Of a DNA stretch of 64,000 nucleotides, positions 20,706 to 35,691 are shown in pieces; within the stretch, counting starts at the first letter, position 1; each line of letters starts with the position of its first letter. Below the pieces are notes generated by a model. That model did not search any database. It worked only from the letters and a program-made list of their open reading frames with translations, and was not told the origin of the DNA. The position numbers were made by a program, and so were the translations under genes. The stretch comes from Sacculina carcini (taxonomy: Eukaryota > Arthropoda > Thecostraca > Sacculinidae). Where the stretch lies: contig OU696573.1 in NCBI GenBank assembly GCA_916048095.2, positions 2,888,035-2,952,034 on the forward strand. Direction: 5' to 3'.

Positions 20706-23700
20706 CACATAAAATGACACACACACACACACGCATATACACAGATACACATACACACACACACACATACTCACATTAATACACGCATACACATGCAATA
20801 GCATACATTAACATACATACGCATGTATTAACATATACACTCAAATACAAACACACACACACACACATACACACACACACACACACACAAACATACACAC
20901 ACTTGCATATATATCATATTCAATGTTGAATTCAAACAAAAGGCTGAAAGTTACTTGAAGGCTTTCAAACGACAATATAGACTTTAAGTAGAAATAGACA
21001 CGTTTATTTGACTGACTGACTTGATACATGATTTAACTTCAATCATGCTATGAATAAATGCAATCATGATCCAGAAGATGATAACAAGGGCAAAACAGCA
21101 TGTTTTTTATAAACTTATTATTACGTATTAACTTATTATTACTTATTAAATACATCATTACTTCAATTAATGTTGGAATCAATGAACAGGACGAAATGGG
21201 AAGAGAGTGAAGGCTATGTAAAGCGTATGACTGCAACGCTCATATGCCTACACCAAAGCGAGCAGTGATAATATTGGAAAATCATAAAACACAGGAAACG
21301 AGACAGGGCAAAACGCAATAGCAATTGCTAATTTGAAAGAAAAAACGTGAGAAAAACACAATAAATATTGGCACTAAAGCTCGAACAAACGCCTGTGACA
21401 TTATGTAATTTTCTGTTGAATATTAATTGGTGATGCTTGTTCTACTGAATGCTGTTTCGTGTGTGACACTGTGTGTGTGTTCGTACCAGAACTGTGCGCA
21501 GCGAAACGGCAGGCACAGACACGCTGCAACAACAGACAGACAGACACACACACAACCAATATTGATAATACCAAGACTCAACATCACTATATTATAAAAT
21601 AAATTTTAGTGTCTATATATCTGAATTATTCACTATACTTATTGTTGATAAAAAATTGCACTATATTTTGTGTGTGCATTTTTTACCATTTTTCCTAGTT
21701 GAATGGATTTGAAATTGTATTACAATTGAATTCAGCGGTTGAGATATGATGATTAAACATATACCCTGAAAATACGTGTTTTTGCAAACTGTTTTGTTTT
21801 TTTGCTATTCTATGTTCGTGTGTTAATATATTTGTTCAATAAAAATATCAATATCGATGCAAGTCAATGTTTGCACGACTGCAAAAGTAATCGTCAAATC
21901 ACAACAACACATCGTGCGCCAAAAAACACGCGAACACAACACAAAAAACAAACACTCATGGACAGGGAAAATAATTTAATCAAAACACATATTCTTCAAA
22001 CCGGAAGACCACCTCAGCTCTGGAGCAAAACACACTAAGACACAGACAGACAGACACACATACATACACATGAGGTGTACAATTACAAAATTTCAAAGTC
22101 GAAGAACAAAGTTGGCACAGAGAGAACGAATATGTGATTGGAAAACTCGCCTGTTCTGAAGTATTCTAGTCGCGGTAGGCATTTGCTGAGCAGAGGCGGA
22201 TTCAGCGAGTGATTGAGGTAGAGAAGCTGATGTTACAAGACGTCGTTTCTTCCACTGCGACCAGGCATCATGAAACAATACGCCAATATTAACATGCATT
22301 GAAAGTATTGTTTGCTAGTTCTGTTTTGTAGTGAAATATTCCCGGAATCAAACATACATAGCATGGCTGATTGGGAAACAATTCAATGTGGTGGTGTAAT
22401 ACAACGTAATATAATACAAGAAAGAATTATACACAAATACACAAATAATGGACAATCGAGAAAGATCAAAGACAAATCAAAATAATAAGAAAAAAGGGAA
22501 AATTAGGCAAGTTAACGAATCCATATCACCAGATATCATTTCAACCCCAGTGTAGGATCACGAAAATTCTCGCTAATCTGCAGAGTGAACTAGAACCTTA
22601 TATAATCATATTACAGCATCATCATATATTGGGATTTAAAAATATTATATATAATATTAATATTAATATGTAAACACATTATATATATGATTTAAAAATC
22701 ATACAATAATTGGGAACAGATACAAGGCGAAAATTGGCTCAGACTTGTCAATAAATGTTGGGGTACTTATTACTCACTACGTATTACTAACCGCTTACTA
22801 CTTACACTTATGCACGTATTACTACCACTTGCACACACTTAAATCGCTATGCTGGTCTACACACGGCGAGAAATAGCTAAACCACAGCTAACAAGCTGAC
22901 CCAGACTGGCACGATACAGATGGAACACAAAATCCGGTACGGATCAGTGGCGGCGCCAAGGGGGAGCTTGACAAGGCTGAAGCCCCCTGAGCCCCCCAAA
23001 AAATCCTGATCATGAATAATTAAAGTGCAGTTCCTCATGTTTCTCCAAGCCCCACATCTTTTTCCATAGACTTCCCCCTACTGGAAAACTCCTGGCGCCG
23101 CCACTGGCACCAACGACCGTCGCCACTAGCCTTGTGCAGTGTGGGCGAGGTGCAGGTTTTCTCAGACGACCACGCGACAATGTCGAGGCTATCAGCAGTG
23201 CCGACACCACCGCCACACTCAGACACCGCTAAATCACACACACACACAACAGTATGTGTGAGTGAACAAACACTAGCTAGGCTATCTGCCGCCCCTCACT
23301 CATGCACGCCTGTGGGTCACTTAATGTGCGCTTCTACACGACTGTGTAAGAGAACCAGCAAGTACGTATGGCGATATAGCTGAAAAGACGAACGCCGTAT
23401 AATACTGCATGCTTCCAGTCATTTCATAGGAGAAGATCATTATTCTCAACCGAGCGTGCATTCATTTAGTTATTTGAGATAAAAACATGAAATACGATAT
23501 AGTATATTCAGAAATGCGACTCAGATATAAGGATAACTCAATGTTTAAGTAGCTCTTTAGCCTTCCTCTAAAACGAGCCGCCCGGGACCGATGCCCTCGC
23601 TACGCCGCTGGTCAACACACAGTAACGACTGAACGAGTCAAAAATAAAACAATGATAATTATGCACACGTTGTGAAATAGAACCGCTAGGAATTACGAAA

Positions 23701-25508
23701 TTGAAGCATCAAATAATTGAGGCCGTGAAAGTAAATGTCAATTTCTATAAATCACATTTGTTGATCTACATTTTCCCTACATAACTAGACCCACAGTGAA
23801 GCAGTTAATTCTCCAAATAGCAAACACGTGGCCAATCAGGAATAAACCGGATATTCGGAGTCTAACCAGATATAACCGGGACGCTATGGAGAATTAACAC
23901 TCTAGACAAGGCTACGCTATCTGAAGATATACGCTATTTGGAGGACTGAGTGAATTGACAGAGTTTAACTATAGCAAAAACCCCCCTTTTGGCGAATAAA
24001 AAGAGCGGATTGACAATAAGAGAGGCAAATTTGTCATTGCGCCTGTGCTATCATCACACAGCGACAGTGGCGACACCTACCGGGAGAAAACTCCGCCGCC
24101 GAAGAGTGAGTGCGTGCGTGAAGAGTGAGTGCGTCAAATACGCCGCCAAGAGCAGAGGAGAAATGGCTAGCGGCTGATGAATTTAATCGGCCACCACCGA
24201 CCATACACTCACCATTCTGACACACACACACACACACACACACACATGCACTAGTGTACATTCTGGAGATGTTAGCGAGTGTGTTATTGCAATGAGAGAT
24301 GCCTATTGAAGGTGAATAATGGCTCAGTGAATATTGTCGGCCATACAAGCCGAGGCTATGCAATCTAACTGCATTGTGCATTGTCTTTCATCATGCTGAG
24401 TTGCAAAAACAAGCTGAAAATGTCCAGTCGCCCGGTAGTGTTGCAAAACTACAGCCTAACTTGATCAGATACACAATAACACACACTATTGAAATGTATG
24501 CACCCTGAGAGAAAGAAACTTTATATTAATAGACACAAACAAACACACACACTGAAAAGTTTGTTGTAAATTGTACATAATAGCACAATAATCCAATAAC
24601 AGAACAACTATAGAAAAACTATACAAACACATATAGAATACATTCACGTTCAAATCAAGGAATCTATTATCTATTATCTAGCGTACATATACCGCCCTAC
24701 TTGATTAGAGGAAGGAATACACATAATCACATTCAATGAAGATGAAACATTGAACGCGCGCAAATGAAAACAGCTATGTATGAACACATGTATGTGCCTA
24801 TAACCTCAGACCGTCTGAAATAATGAAACCACATAAATATACAAGTCAATTTAATACAGACACATAGACCAGAAAACATGCCGAAAGCAAGCACTGGACA
24901 GAGAAGCTTTGTGACAGGTTAGAAAAGACGGGTGGGTGGGTGAATGGTGCGGTGTTAGTGCAAGGGCGGTGCAAGGGGCTGAATCATATACATGCCTGGA
25001 GTGCATCAACAGCGGAGCCGGCGTGCCATGTCCAGCGACGCTGCCGGCTACCATAGCGGCGGCCCTGACAAACACATGTGACAGGCGGACATGTGCTGAC
25101 ACACGCACACAACACACACACAGACAAACACACGCGCACACACAGACACACCCACGCATAGACACAGACATACCCACACACACATACAGACGGACGAACG
25201 AACAGATACGCACACCCACACACATACAAACACACACGCACACACAAACACACGCGCACGCACAGACAAACACACGCGCACACCCACACACATACACAGA
25301 GATAGACACACACACACACACACACGCACACACACACACACACATAAAGACGGACACACACACACATACACACACATGTACACACACACACACAGACGGA
25401 CGAACAGCCACATACACACACACACACAGACGGACGAACAGCCACACACATATACACACACACAAACACACACACACACACACACACGCACGCACGAACA
25501 CACACACA

Positions 25509-25577
<69 letters not shown>

Positions 25578-28393
25578 ATTAGGCACAATGACAGCGTGCG
25601 CGTACAAGCACAGACGCAGAGAGAAAGTGCACAATGCACTGTGAGTGAAGCGTGCAAGCATCCGTGCAACAAGCACGATATCGGTGACAGGCATATGCAC
25701 AAGGAGAAATACATGCCGCATGTGAAGTACGTGAAAACAAAGACATACGGCCTGTTCGATTTGCCAGTTGAGAAGTGAGGAGCTTCCGAAGTGCATGAAT
25801 CGAACACTGGTTCAGAAGTGCGACATTGATTATTGTTTATTAGTCAATTGCGGTGTTGTTTTGTTCTGCTCACTTGTGAATATTTCTGCTGACAATTTCA
25901 TTGTTTCGTGATATTTCAAAATTTAGTTCAGTATTACTGCAGTTCTGAACAAATTACGTTAAAAATTAATGCTCGCAAAATAAAGGACAAATTAAATAAA
26001 TGACTGATCTGCGTCATGAATGACAACTTTCGATTCACTTCTGGATTCAATTGAGAAGCATTTAGCAGTACTTCTGCAGCTGAATCGAACAGACCCAGAC
26101 ACAATGAAAATCCGAGAACCAAAGCGTTAGAAATGACTGAATTAGAAATGAGCATACACATATATATTCAGCCAATGAAAATTGTGACGGCCAACGTATT
26201 GAGGGCGTGACAATGCAGCAATACAACCAGGCACAGACAGACAGACAGACAAACATACAAACAGGTAGTAAATTGGGCCCACATGGACAAGGTATTGCGG
26301 GCGCGGAATGCTGTTAACAAGATAGAAGGCAGCCACAGTCACAGGCGGTATGTCAAAGAACAAATGGCATGCCCCACAGACAGACAGACAGACAGACAGA
26401 CAGCCCCGACAGAATAGCGAAACAGTAAGCTAGGCAATGCGTGGCCCCCATCGATTCATTTGGGGGTGGTGGCGTGGGGTGTTTCGGTATTCACATGTGT
26501 TGTATGTACGGCATCATGTTGAGAATATATGACACGCCCCGCTATGAGCAAAATTACAGTGGTACCATTACCGGTAGACTCAAGCGTAGGGGCTGAAAAA
26601 TGAACCCGAGCCAGGATTCGAACCGCGAACTCCTGGCACACGAAAATTTAGCGCCTTAGCGCCACCAAGCCTTAGCCATGCCTAGCGCCGCATCGCTTCC
26701 ACCGCAGGCGTGTAGTTGAAAACACAACGGTGCCTATATCGGCATTCTTGACATTCTCGGCTTTTATTATGATTGCACTTTGTCAATCCACGTCGTGACT
26801 AATGCCACATTATGCCACATATGTGCGCGATTTCTCACACTAAATTAAACAAAACATTTCATTTCCGAATGCCTCACTGTGCGGGAAATAGGCCTTTATG
26901 AGCGCGCACTTATTGCAACGGGCAAATTCCAATTAAAACTCAACACATCAATATGCGACCGTTGCTCCGTTGACATTTCCACAACTGCCATTTCTTCTCG
27001 GCACTTCTGATGCATTTCCATGTCACTAGCCGTGTGTGTGTATGTCTGTGTGTGTGTGTACGCGCGATCGTCCATATGCATGAGTGGAAAAAACCGCAGA
27101 GAGAAAGTAAGATAGATAGAATAAGACAGAGAGAGAGAGAGAGGCGAGAGAGAGTGAGAGACAAACTTGAGCAGAGCTCGGCAGGCAAGATCGGCGGCCG
27201 GATGAGGCCTGGAGTTGAGCACGTTGGCAGGAGACATGAGTCGTAGCTCGGCTTCAGTGTCAGTCTGTGTGGTGGCGTCTATAGGACTAACATCACAGAT
27301 CGCTGCCAACACACACACACACACACACACACACATGATAAACCAACGAAAAGAAGCATATACAGCCCATATTTCTATAGCCTATTTGATGGTTTGAGGA
27401 GCGCCTCAGAATAAAAAAACACAGAAACTACTTGAAACCCCCACACACATGTACATATAACACACAAAATAGTAAATAAAAACATAAAATCGTAGAGATA
27501 ATACATACATATATGAACACACGTACATACAATGCATGCATAGATAGATGCACACATTAAACTGGCAGCACTACAAACATAAAGAGCGGAGTGTGTGTGC
27601 TTACAAAGACTATTAGCGTGCTGTGGCGGCTGAGACGGAGAAAGCGCAGCACTGGCGACTGTGCCCGAGTCCACACAATCAGAACAATCGGCGCCGGCAT
27701 CGTCCAACGACACACCGCTCTCGTCGGCCATGTAGGAGTCATCTAGCACCGAGCCGCCGCCGCCGCCGCGGCCGCCGATGACCGCCGTCACAATAGTGGC
27801 GTCGTTGTTGGCGGTGAGACTCGCAGTGTTAGCAGAGGTGGCATCGTCGGCACGGTCACGCTCCTCGTCGGACACGACCACCGACGCCGATGATGACAGA
27901 TCGAGCCGGCTGACGGCACCCTCCAGCTCGGCAATGTCGCCGCAGCAAGTCGCTGTCGCCGGTACGGTAGCATACGTCCGTTCGCCGCTGGGCGATGCGT
28001 CGACATTACGTGTTCGCCGGTAACGCAACGCCGCAAGCTGCTCGTCCTCCGACGTTGACGTCACGTCGCCGTTCGTCTCACGCCACGTGACACGCGTCGA
28101 TGATGTAATCGCCGTACGGCAGTTTGACGGATATGACGTCCGGCCAACTGACGGACACGTCGTTGCCGCATCAACCGCCGCCGCCGCTGATGTTGGCGTG
28201 CCGTTTACTTCACGTGGCGGACGCTCCGTCTGAACGCACCAGAAAGATAGAGAGATAATTAGCAACAAGTATGGGTGCACTACGCAGTGCAACAACAGAA
28301 CACACTCGCGATCATATTAGACTTGCAATTGGAAGAAAAGGCAAAAACCAAATGCGTTCTGTCTGCAAAGCTCAGCAACATTCAACTAACCAA

Positions 28394-28425
<32 letters not shown>

Positions 28426-30559
28426 AGAACCTGCTGTACAACACCATAGAAAGACAAAGCGGATCTCGAACGACAAGACAAAGCGACATTATCTACCCGA
28501 AGATTATCACAGATGCCGGAAGAAAATGATTGAACTACCACGCTGCCAGATATATATACGGAACATTCACATGAAAACACACTCGTGAACACAACTTGAA
28601 TATCGCACAAACACGAACCTTACTGCCTATGAGCTTATATATCAAGTTGTTGCTAAGTACGTGCTAATACGTGTATATTAATGTTATGTTATGTATACAT
28701 GAATGATTGTGTGTGTGTGTGTGTGTGTGTTTGTGTGCATGTGCGTGTGTGTGTGAGTGCGAGTGTATATATGTATATATTGTACTGAAAAGCCTCAAAT
28801 GTATATTTTGATGGATGTGCAATAAATGCAATTTACCTTACTTACTTTACTTTACATACATACCTTGCCGACGGGCAGCGGAGACGACCGGTGTTCGAAA
28901 CTGGTGTCGGAATCGACGAGGCACGACGACGAGATGCCGACCAGCGGCAGCACGGTCGTCTCGTCGCCGTCGATGGCAGAAGAGGATGCGCCGCCGCCGC
29001 GACTGCCACGACCGTCACTATCGCCTGCCGCACCGGCGTACTCCAACTGCCCGGCCCAACAATCCGTCAAGTGTTAATGCACGACAAACATACACACACA
29101 TACGCACGTTTTCGTTATACGTATACCGTAAAACTTCTATTTGAGAGGCATGCCGTTCTATTTCTGAAACCTTACCCCGTAGTGCCGTTCAATTAGACCA
29201 ATGGTTCTCAACATTTTCCAGCTTGCTGCTAAATTTAGCGTGCCACATTAAGGATATTACCCCTTTCGCAAAATGTAGTCAACATTGATATATATATGGA
29301 TAAAGTAAAAACTCATTTTCTGTCACCTCAATCACCCCCGAAAAATTGCTTAATTAACCCGAGTATACAATTTGCCACAGGTCATGAACCAATGAATCAG
29401 AGCGTGCCGCTGCAAATTTCCCCTAGCCAGTAAGAATTTTGAGAAGAGACGGCATATTTTATGGATGAAAGACACACACACACACACACACATACACACA
29501 CACACACCGAATTATATATTTCGTCGCAAATAGAGTTGGTGGCGACTTCGGCGGACGGCATCGATGGATTGCTGTTGCGCGACTTCCACAGTCTGGCTGC
29601 GCAATCTGAGTCATCATCGGAGGCAGAGTCGAGCGAAGGAACCGGCGTCAAATCGACTATCTCGTCTAAACAACAGTTGGCCTCCTCGTCGTCGTCGGAA
29701 AGGGCAGGTTTTGGAGAGCGTGCACCAACCACAGTAGCTGTACTGTGCGAGTCAATCAGAGAGCAAGGCGCCGATTTGACACTGCCCTGCGTTGTACATA
29801 CGAACACACACACATTCACAATCAGATACAAATCACACATACTTGAATAGACAAACACACACACAGATAGACATAAATACATGCATACACGAAAACAGAC
29901 ACATACACGCATAAAAGGCATGCATAAAATGACATTGCGTTAATAACACAACACTGAATACCTGCTGAAATATAAATATACAATCGTACAAATTATCATT
30001 GCATGTTCATTTGTGCGTGTGTATGTGATTGTGTGTATCCATTTGTGTGTGCGTATGTAAGTGTGCGTGTGTGTGCTTGTGTGTATGTGTGCGTATGTGA
30101 GTGTGTCTGTGTAGGTGTGTGCGTGTGTCGGTGTATGTAAGTGTGCGTGTGTGTGACAGTGTATGTGTGTATACGTGTGTGTTTACGCATATGCGTCTGT
30201 GTCTGTCTCGCCTGCAGTTGTTGTTGTTGTGTGCAGCGCAGCGAGTCTCGCAGTGTCTTGATGACGGTGCGCGAGCGATGCAGTCGTCGCCGGCGCGCCG
30301 CCAACGCCGCCTGTAACTGCCGCACCTGCGCCTGCAGCCGACCGGCGCCCTCGCGCATCTCACGCTCACTGTCGGCACGACACACGGCCTCCTGCTCTGT
30401 TCGACTCAGCTGAACACCAACACACACATACACATACACATAACATTAAATTAAATTAAGACATTTATATCGCGCTTTTCACCTGAAGGTCTCAAAAGCA
30501 CTCACACACATGCACACACTCAAGCACAAGAGGCATACACATACACACAATCACGCTCA

Positions 30560-30596
<37 letters not shown>

Positions 30597-32278
30597 CATA
30601 AAAGCACATATACGCACAAACACAAACATACATTCCCGTCAGCATACGCAAAAATACCCACACACAAAAACCAGAAAACAGTAGACAACACATTAAGACG
30701 ACACAGCAGACATGCAAGGACATACACTCAGATTGACAATACAACAACACACACACACAAATACAAACAACATAACTCAACATAACAGACACACAAAGAC
30801 ATTCAAACAAATAGACAGAAAGCATAACGCAAAAGACACGCAAACACAAGTAACAGGACTCAACACAACAGCACACAGACAGCATAGAATAGCTCAGCAC
30901 ACACGCACACACACATAACACTGGATGATCCAGAGGGGGGCTCAGGGGGCTGACCCCCCCCAAATGTTTCCATCTACTCCTCATAACCAAGAGGTTCACT
31001 TAAAGAAGTGAATAAAAATATATTTCAGTAGAATTAGTTGATATATAAGTATTATCGCAAATCACAATCGCACATTATTGTATATGTGTAAATGTGTGTA
31101 TATATCATTGAAAAATGCCCCAAGTCATGACCTTCAAACGCTACTTAGTCACTCATACATAATTCAACCCCCCAAAATTGCACTCTGGATCGCTACTAAC
31201 AAAGAGTGCAAGAATCTATGTTATTCGTGTCAGCTTTGACGATGACAGTACTCAGCTTTGGAAGCATCGACTGATCAACGTGGAAATGCGGCTGGTTGCC
31301 TTCTAACTGAAGCCAATACACTGCAAACTAGAAGCAATCAACATCTAACAGATACCAGTCAACTTGAAAATGGAATAAACCAATATCATCATAGAAAGTA
31401 AAGGTTAAACGCCTCAAGTGACAGCTGCTACACGGGAAGAAGCCGAAGCTTATGAACACACACAGGTGTGTCCCGTGCAGCTCGCTGCCACCACAGAACC
31501 GACCCTCTCCACGCTATGGCGCCACAAGAACGCAATAAGTATTAGAGAGGACCACCTCCCCAGAATGCATGACACAATACATGACTGATATCTGGTATCA
31601 TTTACTGCTGGGTGGACAGGGGCTGTTGGATTATAGAATTTACCCAAAAAATCTCCTCCGCCGGTTTTCGAACCACAGACCTCCCGCTTGTGAGGCGGGT
31701 GTGCTATAACTACACCACAAATATCAATCAATTTGAATATCATGATGATAAGAATGTCTGCACGCATCCCATGTCACTGGATTCACTTGTAATTAATAGT
31801 AAAAACTACGTAAGTGCACGTGTGTGTGTGTGTGTACTGTATGTGTATAAACGAATGCAAAAACACAGAGCCAAACACAGAGCCAAACACAATAACAACC
31901 TAGCTGCACAAGCAACGACTGTGTGTGTGTGTGTCTGTCTGCCTGTGTGTGTATGTGTATATATGTGTGCGTGCGCGCTCGTGTGTGTGTGTGTGTGTGC
32001 TTGTACTCTTGTATCTCTGAGTGTGTTTGTATCTATGTCTATGTGTGTGTGTGTGTGCGTGTATGTCTCTGTGTGTGTGTATGCTTGTGCGCATGTACCG
32101 TGTCAGTGAGTTGGCGAATATAGTGGTCGTGATGAGACGAGCGATGGCGCAGCTGCTCCACCAGCTCGTCAGTCTCCTGTCGCAATTGTGTCTCGTGCGC
32201 CAGCCGCTGCTGCAGCTCGTCACACTCGCACCGCAACTGTCGCACACGCTCGGTATCGCTCGACAAACTGCCGCCCCA

Positions 32279-32311
<33 letters not shown>

Positions 32312-33048
32312 TACATATTTGAACGCTACCTCTAATTGAACGGTACTTTGTTGAATCCTTCTTTTGTGGCAATAGCTAAGATTGACTGATTTTAAGTATC
32401 ATTATATTTCAGAAATATGCTTATGTTACCTGGTTGTCTTTTCATCCATACAATTTATCATATCCTCTCAAAATTCTGACCAGATAGTGGAAAAATAGAG
32501 CGGCATGTCGTTCAGATAGATATTTTACGGTATATTCGCGCTTACAAGCGAGATTAAATTCAATTGCAATGTCGCATTTTGCAATCATTTTTGATGGTAT
32601 ATTCTAAATCTACAGTCAGTTTCTGGTCGCTTTGACTGAAAGAATTCGAAAACTTCCCTGTATTTTGTAACCTTTCGTGGATGCTTTAAAAGCGTTCCTA
32701 TAAAATACATCCCTGAATTTTGTGACCTTTCCCAGCCATCGACAGAAAAACGCCTAGAAACCCGACAATAAAAGACAAACATCTACTGCAGAACGTCGGC
32801 TAGACTTGGAAATAACCACCGCCAGGGGTCAGTGACCTGTTGTTGCGCTGCTCAAGGTCAACGACCTGGCCGGCCAGCTGCGCATTGGCGTCCTCGAGCT
32901 GCTGCAGCTGTTGGACCGTGTCGTCGCGCTCCTCCTGCAGTCCGCGCACCGTGTGTTGCAGCTGATCAATGGTGCACTGCACCAGCGACGCGTCGGCCGT
33001 CGTGCACGCGCCACCTGCGCCACAATCGCCGCCGTCTCGGCTGCCAAC

Positions 33049-33084
<36 letters not shown>

Positions 33085-35657
33085 GTACACATACACATAA
33101 ATACATCGTAAAACCTCTGTTTGAACGGCTTGCCGTTCTATACTTATCAAATCTCCCGTCGTGGTGCCAATTATTGGTTCGTTTAGAGGTGTCATTCAAT
33201 CAGAGGGTGCCGTTCCATTTTTCCACTAGCTGGTCAGAATTATCAGATGATGCGGTAATATTTTATGGATTAAAAAAGAACCAGATATAATTTTTTCACA
33301 AAAAGTACAAATACAGAGTGATTGGTGGTAAGCAAGTACACATTTATTTATAAGAATCAGTCAGACATAACTATTTCCAAAAAAGAGAATTAATCAAAGC
33401 GAGATTTGATTATAGGAGCCGTTCTATTACAGGTACCGTTCAAAGAGACGTTTTACAGTATATGTGCATTTAGAGCGTCCATGTTCTGGCGACCATTTAA
33501 AAGAAAACAGAAAAACAAAAACAAACACAAAACAGAAACATTTAACAAAAACAGATTCGGAAAATAAACTTATTTCAACACCCAAAATTACACAGGAAAC
33601 CGATTTTCATTCTCCAAAAGCGTAGGGTAAAAATAGATGTGCATAAATAGCTTCACAAATAAGGCAATAGATGATTGGAGCAAACTACCGATGGAAATCG
33701 TCAAACAAATCACAACACACAAACTTGTAAAAACAAGTATGATCTCTGAAAGGCAGGAGCCACGAGTCTTTGACTCACTACTAAACAACTACTATTCCAC
33801 AGCATACTTTACTAGCTAATGGTAGCTAGCTAATTCGGCAGTGAAGACCAAAATGAATCTGCCACCGGCACGTGAAACTGTGTGTCAGTGGCGGTGCCAG
33901 AAATTTCTCGGTGGGGGGCTGACGAAAACACGAGGGGGCTAGGAGAAACATTAGGAACCACGCTCAATGTTCGCGGTGAGGATTTTTCTTGGGGGGGTGG
34001 CTCAGGGGGACTTCAGCCCTCCAGGCTCCCATACCTTGGCGGCGCCACTGCTTGGTGACAGTACACTAACCGTCGGCTGTCGTGCCAATGTTGCGCCAGC
34101 ACGTCGGACAGCGTGTCTATAAACGCCTGCTGACACACGGACACGCCGACACGTCGCGGATCAAGCCGCGCGCGCGCCACGTTCAGCACACCACTAACAC
34201 AAACACACACACATTACATTAAGGCATATATATCACACCTTTCGTCAGAAAATCTCTAAAGCGCTCGCACACACACATATATACACACAAATGCACGCGT
34301 ACAAATTCAAGTCAATACGGAATGGAAGATTAGCTGGTTAGACTGGACATGCAAGATCACTAGATGCCGTTACAGTGGTGTACGACGGATATGAAAGATA
34401 TTGTGATTTATGCTATGATGATAGAACAGGAGATGAGTACCACATGATAATACAGTGCCAGAAGCCGACTACACAGTGAAATTGAGGACAAAATATATAC
34501 CGAAACACTACTGGAAGGTAAGAGTACAATATATATATTTGTCGAATTGATGGAAAGTACAAACATGAGATGAGGTCACGAAATGTCTTGCTAAATTTGT
34601 CGCTGAATGCTTGAAATTGTGCATATGAAGTGACGATTACAATGCATGTTGGCTGTCATGGATACAACTCAATTGTGATATTGTCTTCATATGAACTGCT
34701 GATATGGATGTTGTATGAAGCTTTCAAGCTGTCATTATTTGATTAAGCGTCGCACTATAAATGCTTTGACTTCTATCATACTGTGTGTTTGACTTTTGAA
34801 TTAATCATGGCTTTGAAAACGTTGCGTTTGCATGCTATCTTATTAGCACATTGTGTTTTGCGATGTATGTTTATTGTGGTGATAAATCAACTGTAGCAGC
34901 GCCGCATACCATTAGTATAAGTTCAGTCAATATATGACTTCTCACTTTCTGACACACACACACACACACGGATACATACACAAGGACACACAAACCCAGG
35001 TATACATGCATACATGTGTGTGCGTGTTTAGGTGTGTGGGTGTGTGTGAGTGTGTATAAAACATTTGCATTGAAAATACATTTCAAAAACTCCAGTGCAG
35101 TGCAATGTAGGCTATGAATGAATGAATACACAAATGGATAACAGACACACATACACACACACACACACATGTGCGCATACGTTTGCACGTAAATCCTCGA
35201 AATGAAAAGCTTTTACTTATTGAAAAAAGGAGTGAAATGCACACTATGAATAAATATATGACAATATAGCATGGTACACATGACATATAATGAATACAGA
35301 CAACACAAATGACAACACACAACAGACAACGAATTGTTATAGTTGTCAAAATGCCAAATATTTCGGAGTGTTCTTCAGGCAGTGACACTCAGCTACCAAG
35401 TACTTGAACCGCTTGGTATTTTGTGACAATAATTCGTGTATTCGCTTTCTCGTTATATCTGTGAAAAGGCTGAGGTATTTACATATATATATATCGTATT
35501 TTACAGTGTATAAGAGACCCATTCAATTCTTGGGCAAAAATTATGAAAAAATGCATATGCTGGTGCTAAAATATTTACGCTCATATATTAGAGGCCAACT
35601 ATTTTTAAAGTGAAAATTTCGACCAAAAACGGATCGATTATATACGAGTAAATATGG

Positions 35658-35691
<34 letters not shown>

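Noticed and set aside
21802-22038. 78-codon plus ORF
   Set aside because: Lys/Asn/Thr-rich chance frame in AT-rich intron DNA.
24851-25807. 318-, 270- and 280-codon ORFs rich in Cys/Val or Thr/His
   Set aside because: Translations of a (CA/TG)n tract; only the 73-nt exon K inside has non-repeat coding character.
31640-31735. Functional tRNA-Val gene
   Set aside because: Acceptor stem is not closed and the sequence runs on into a SINE body.
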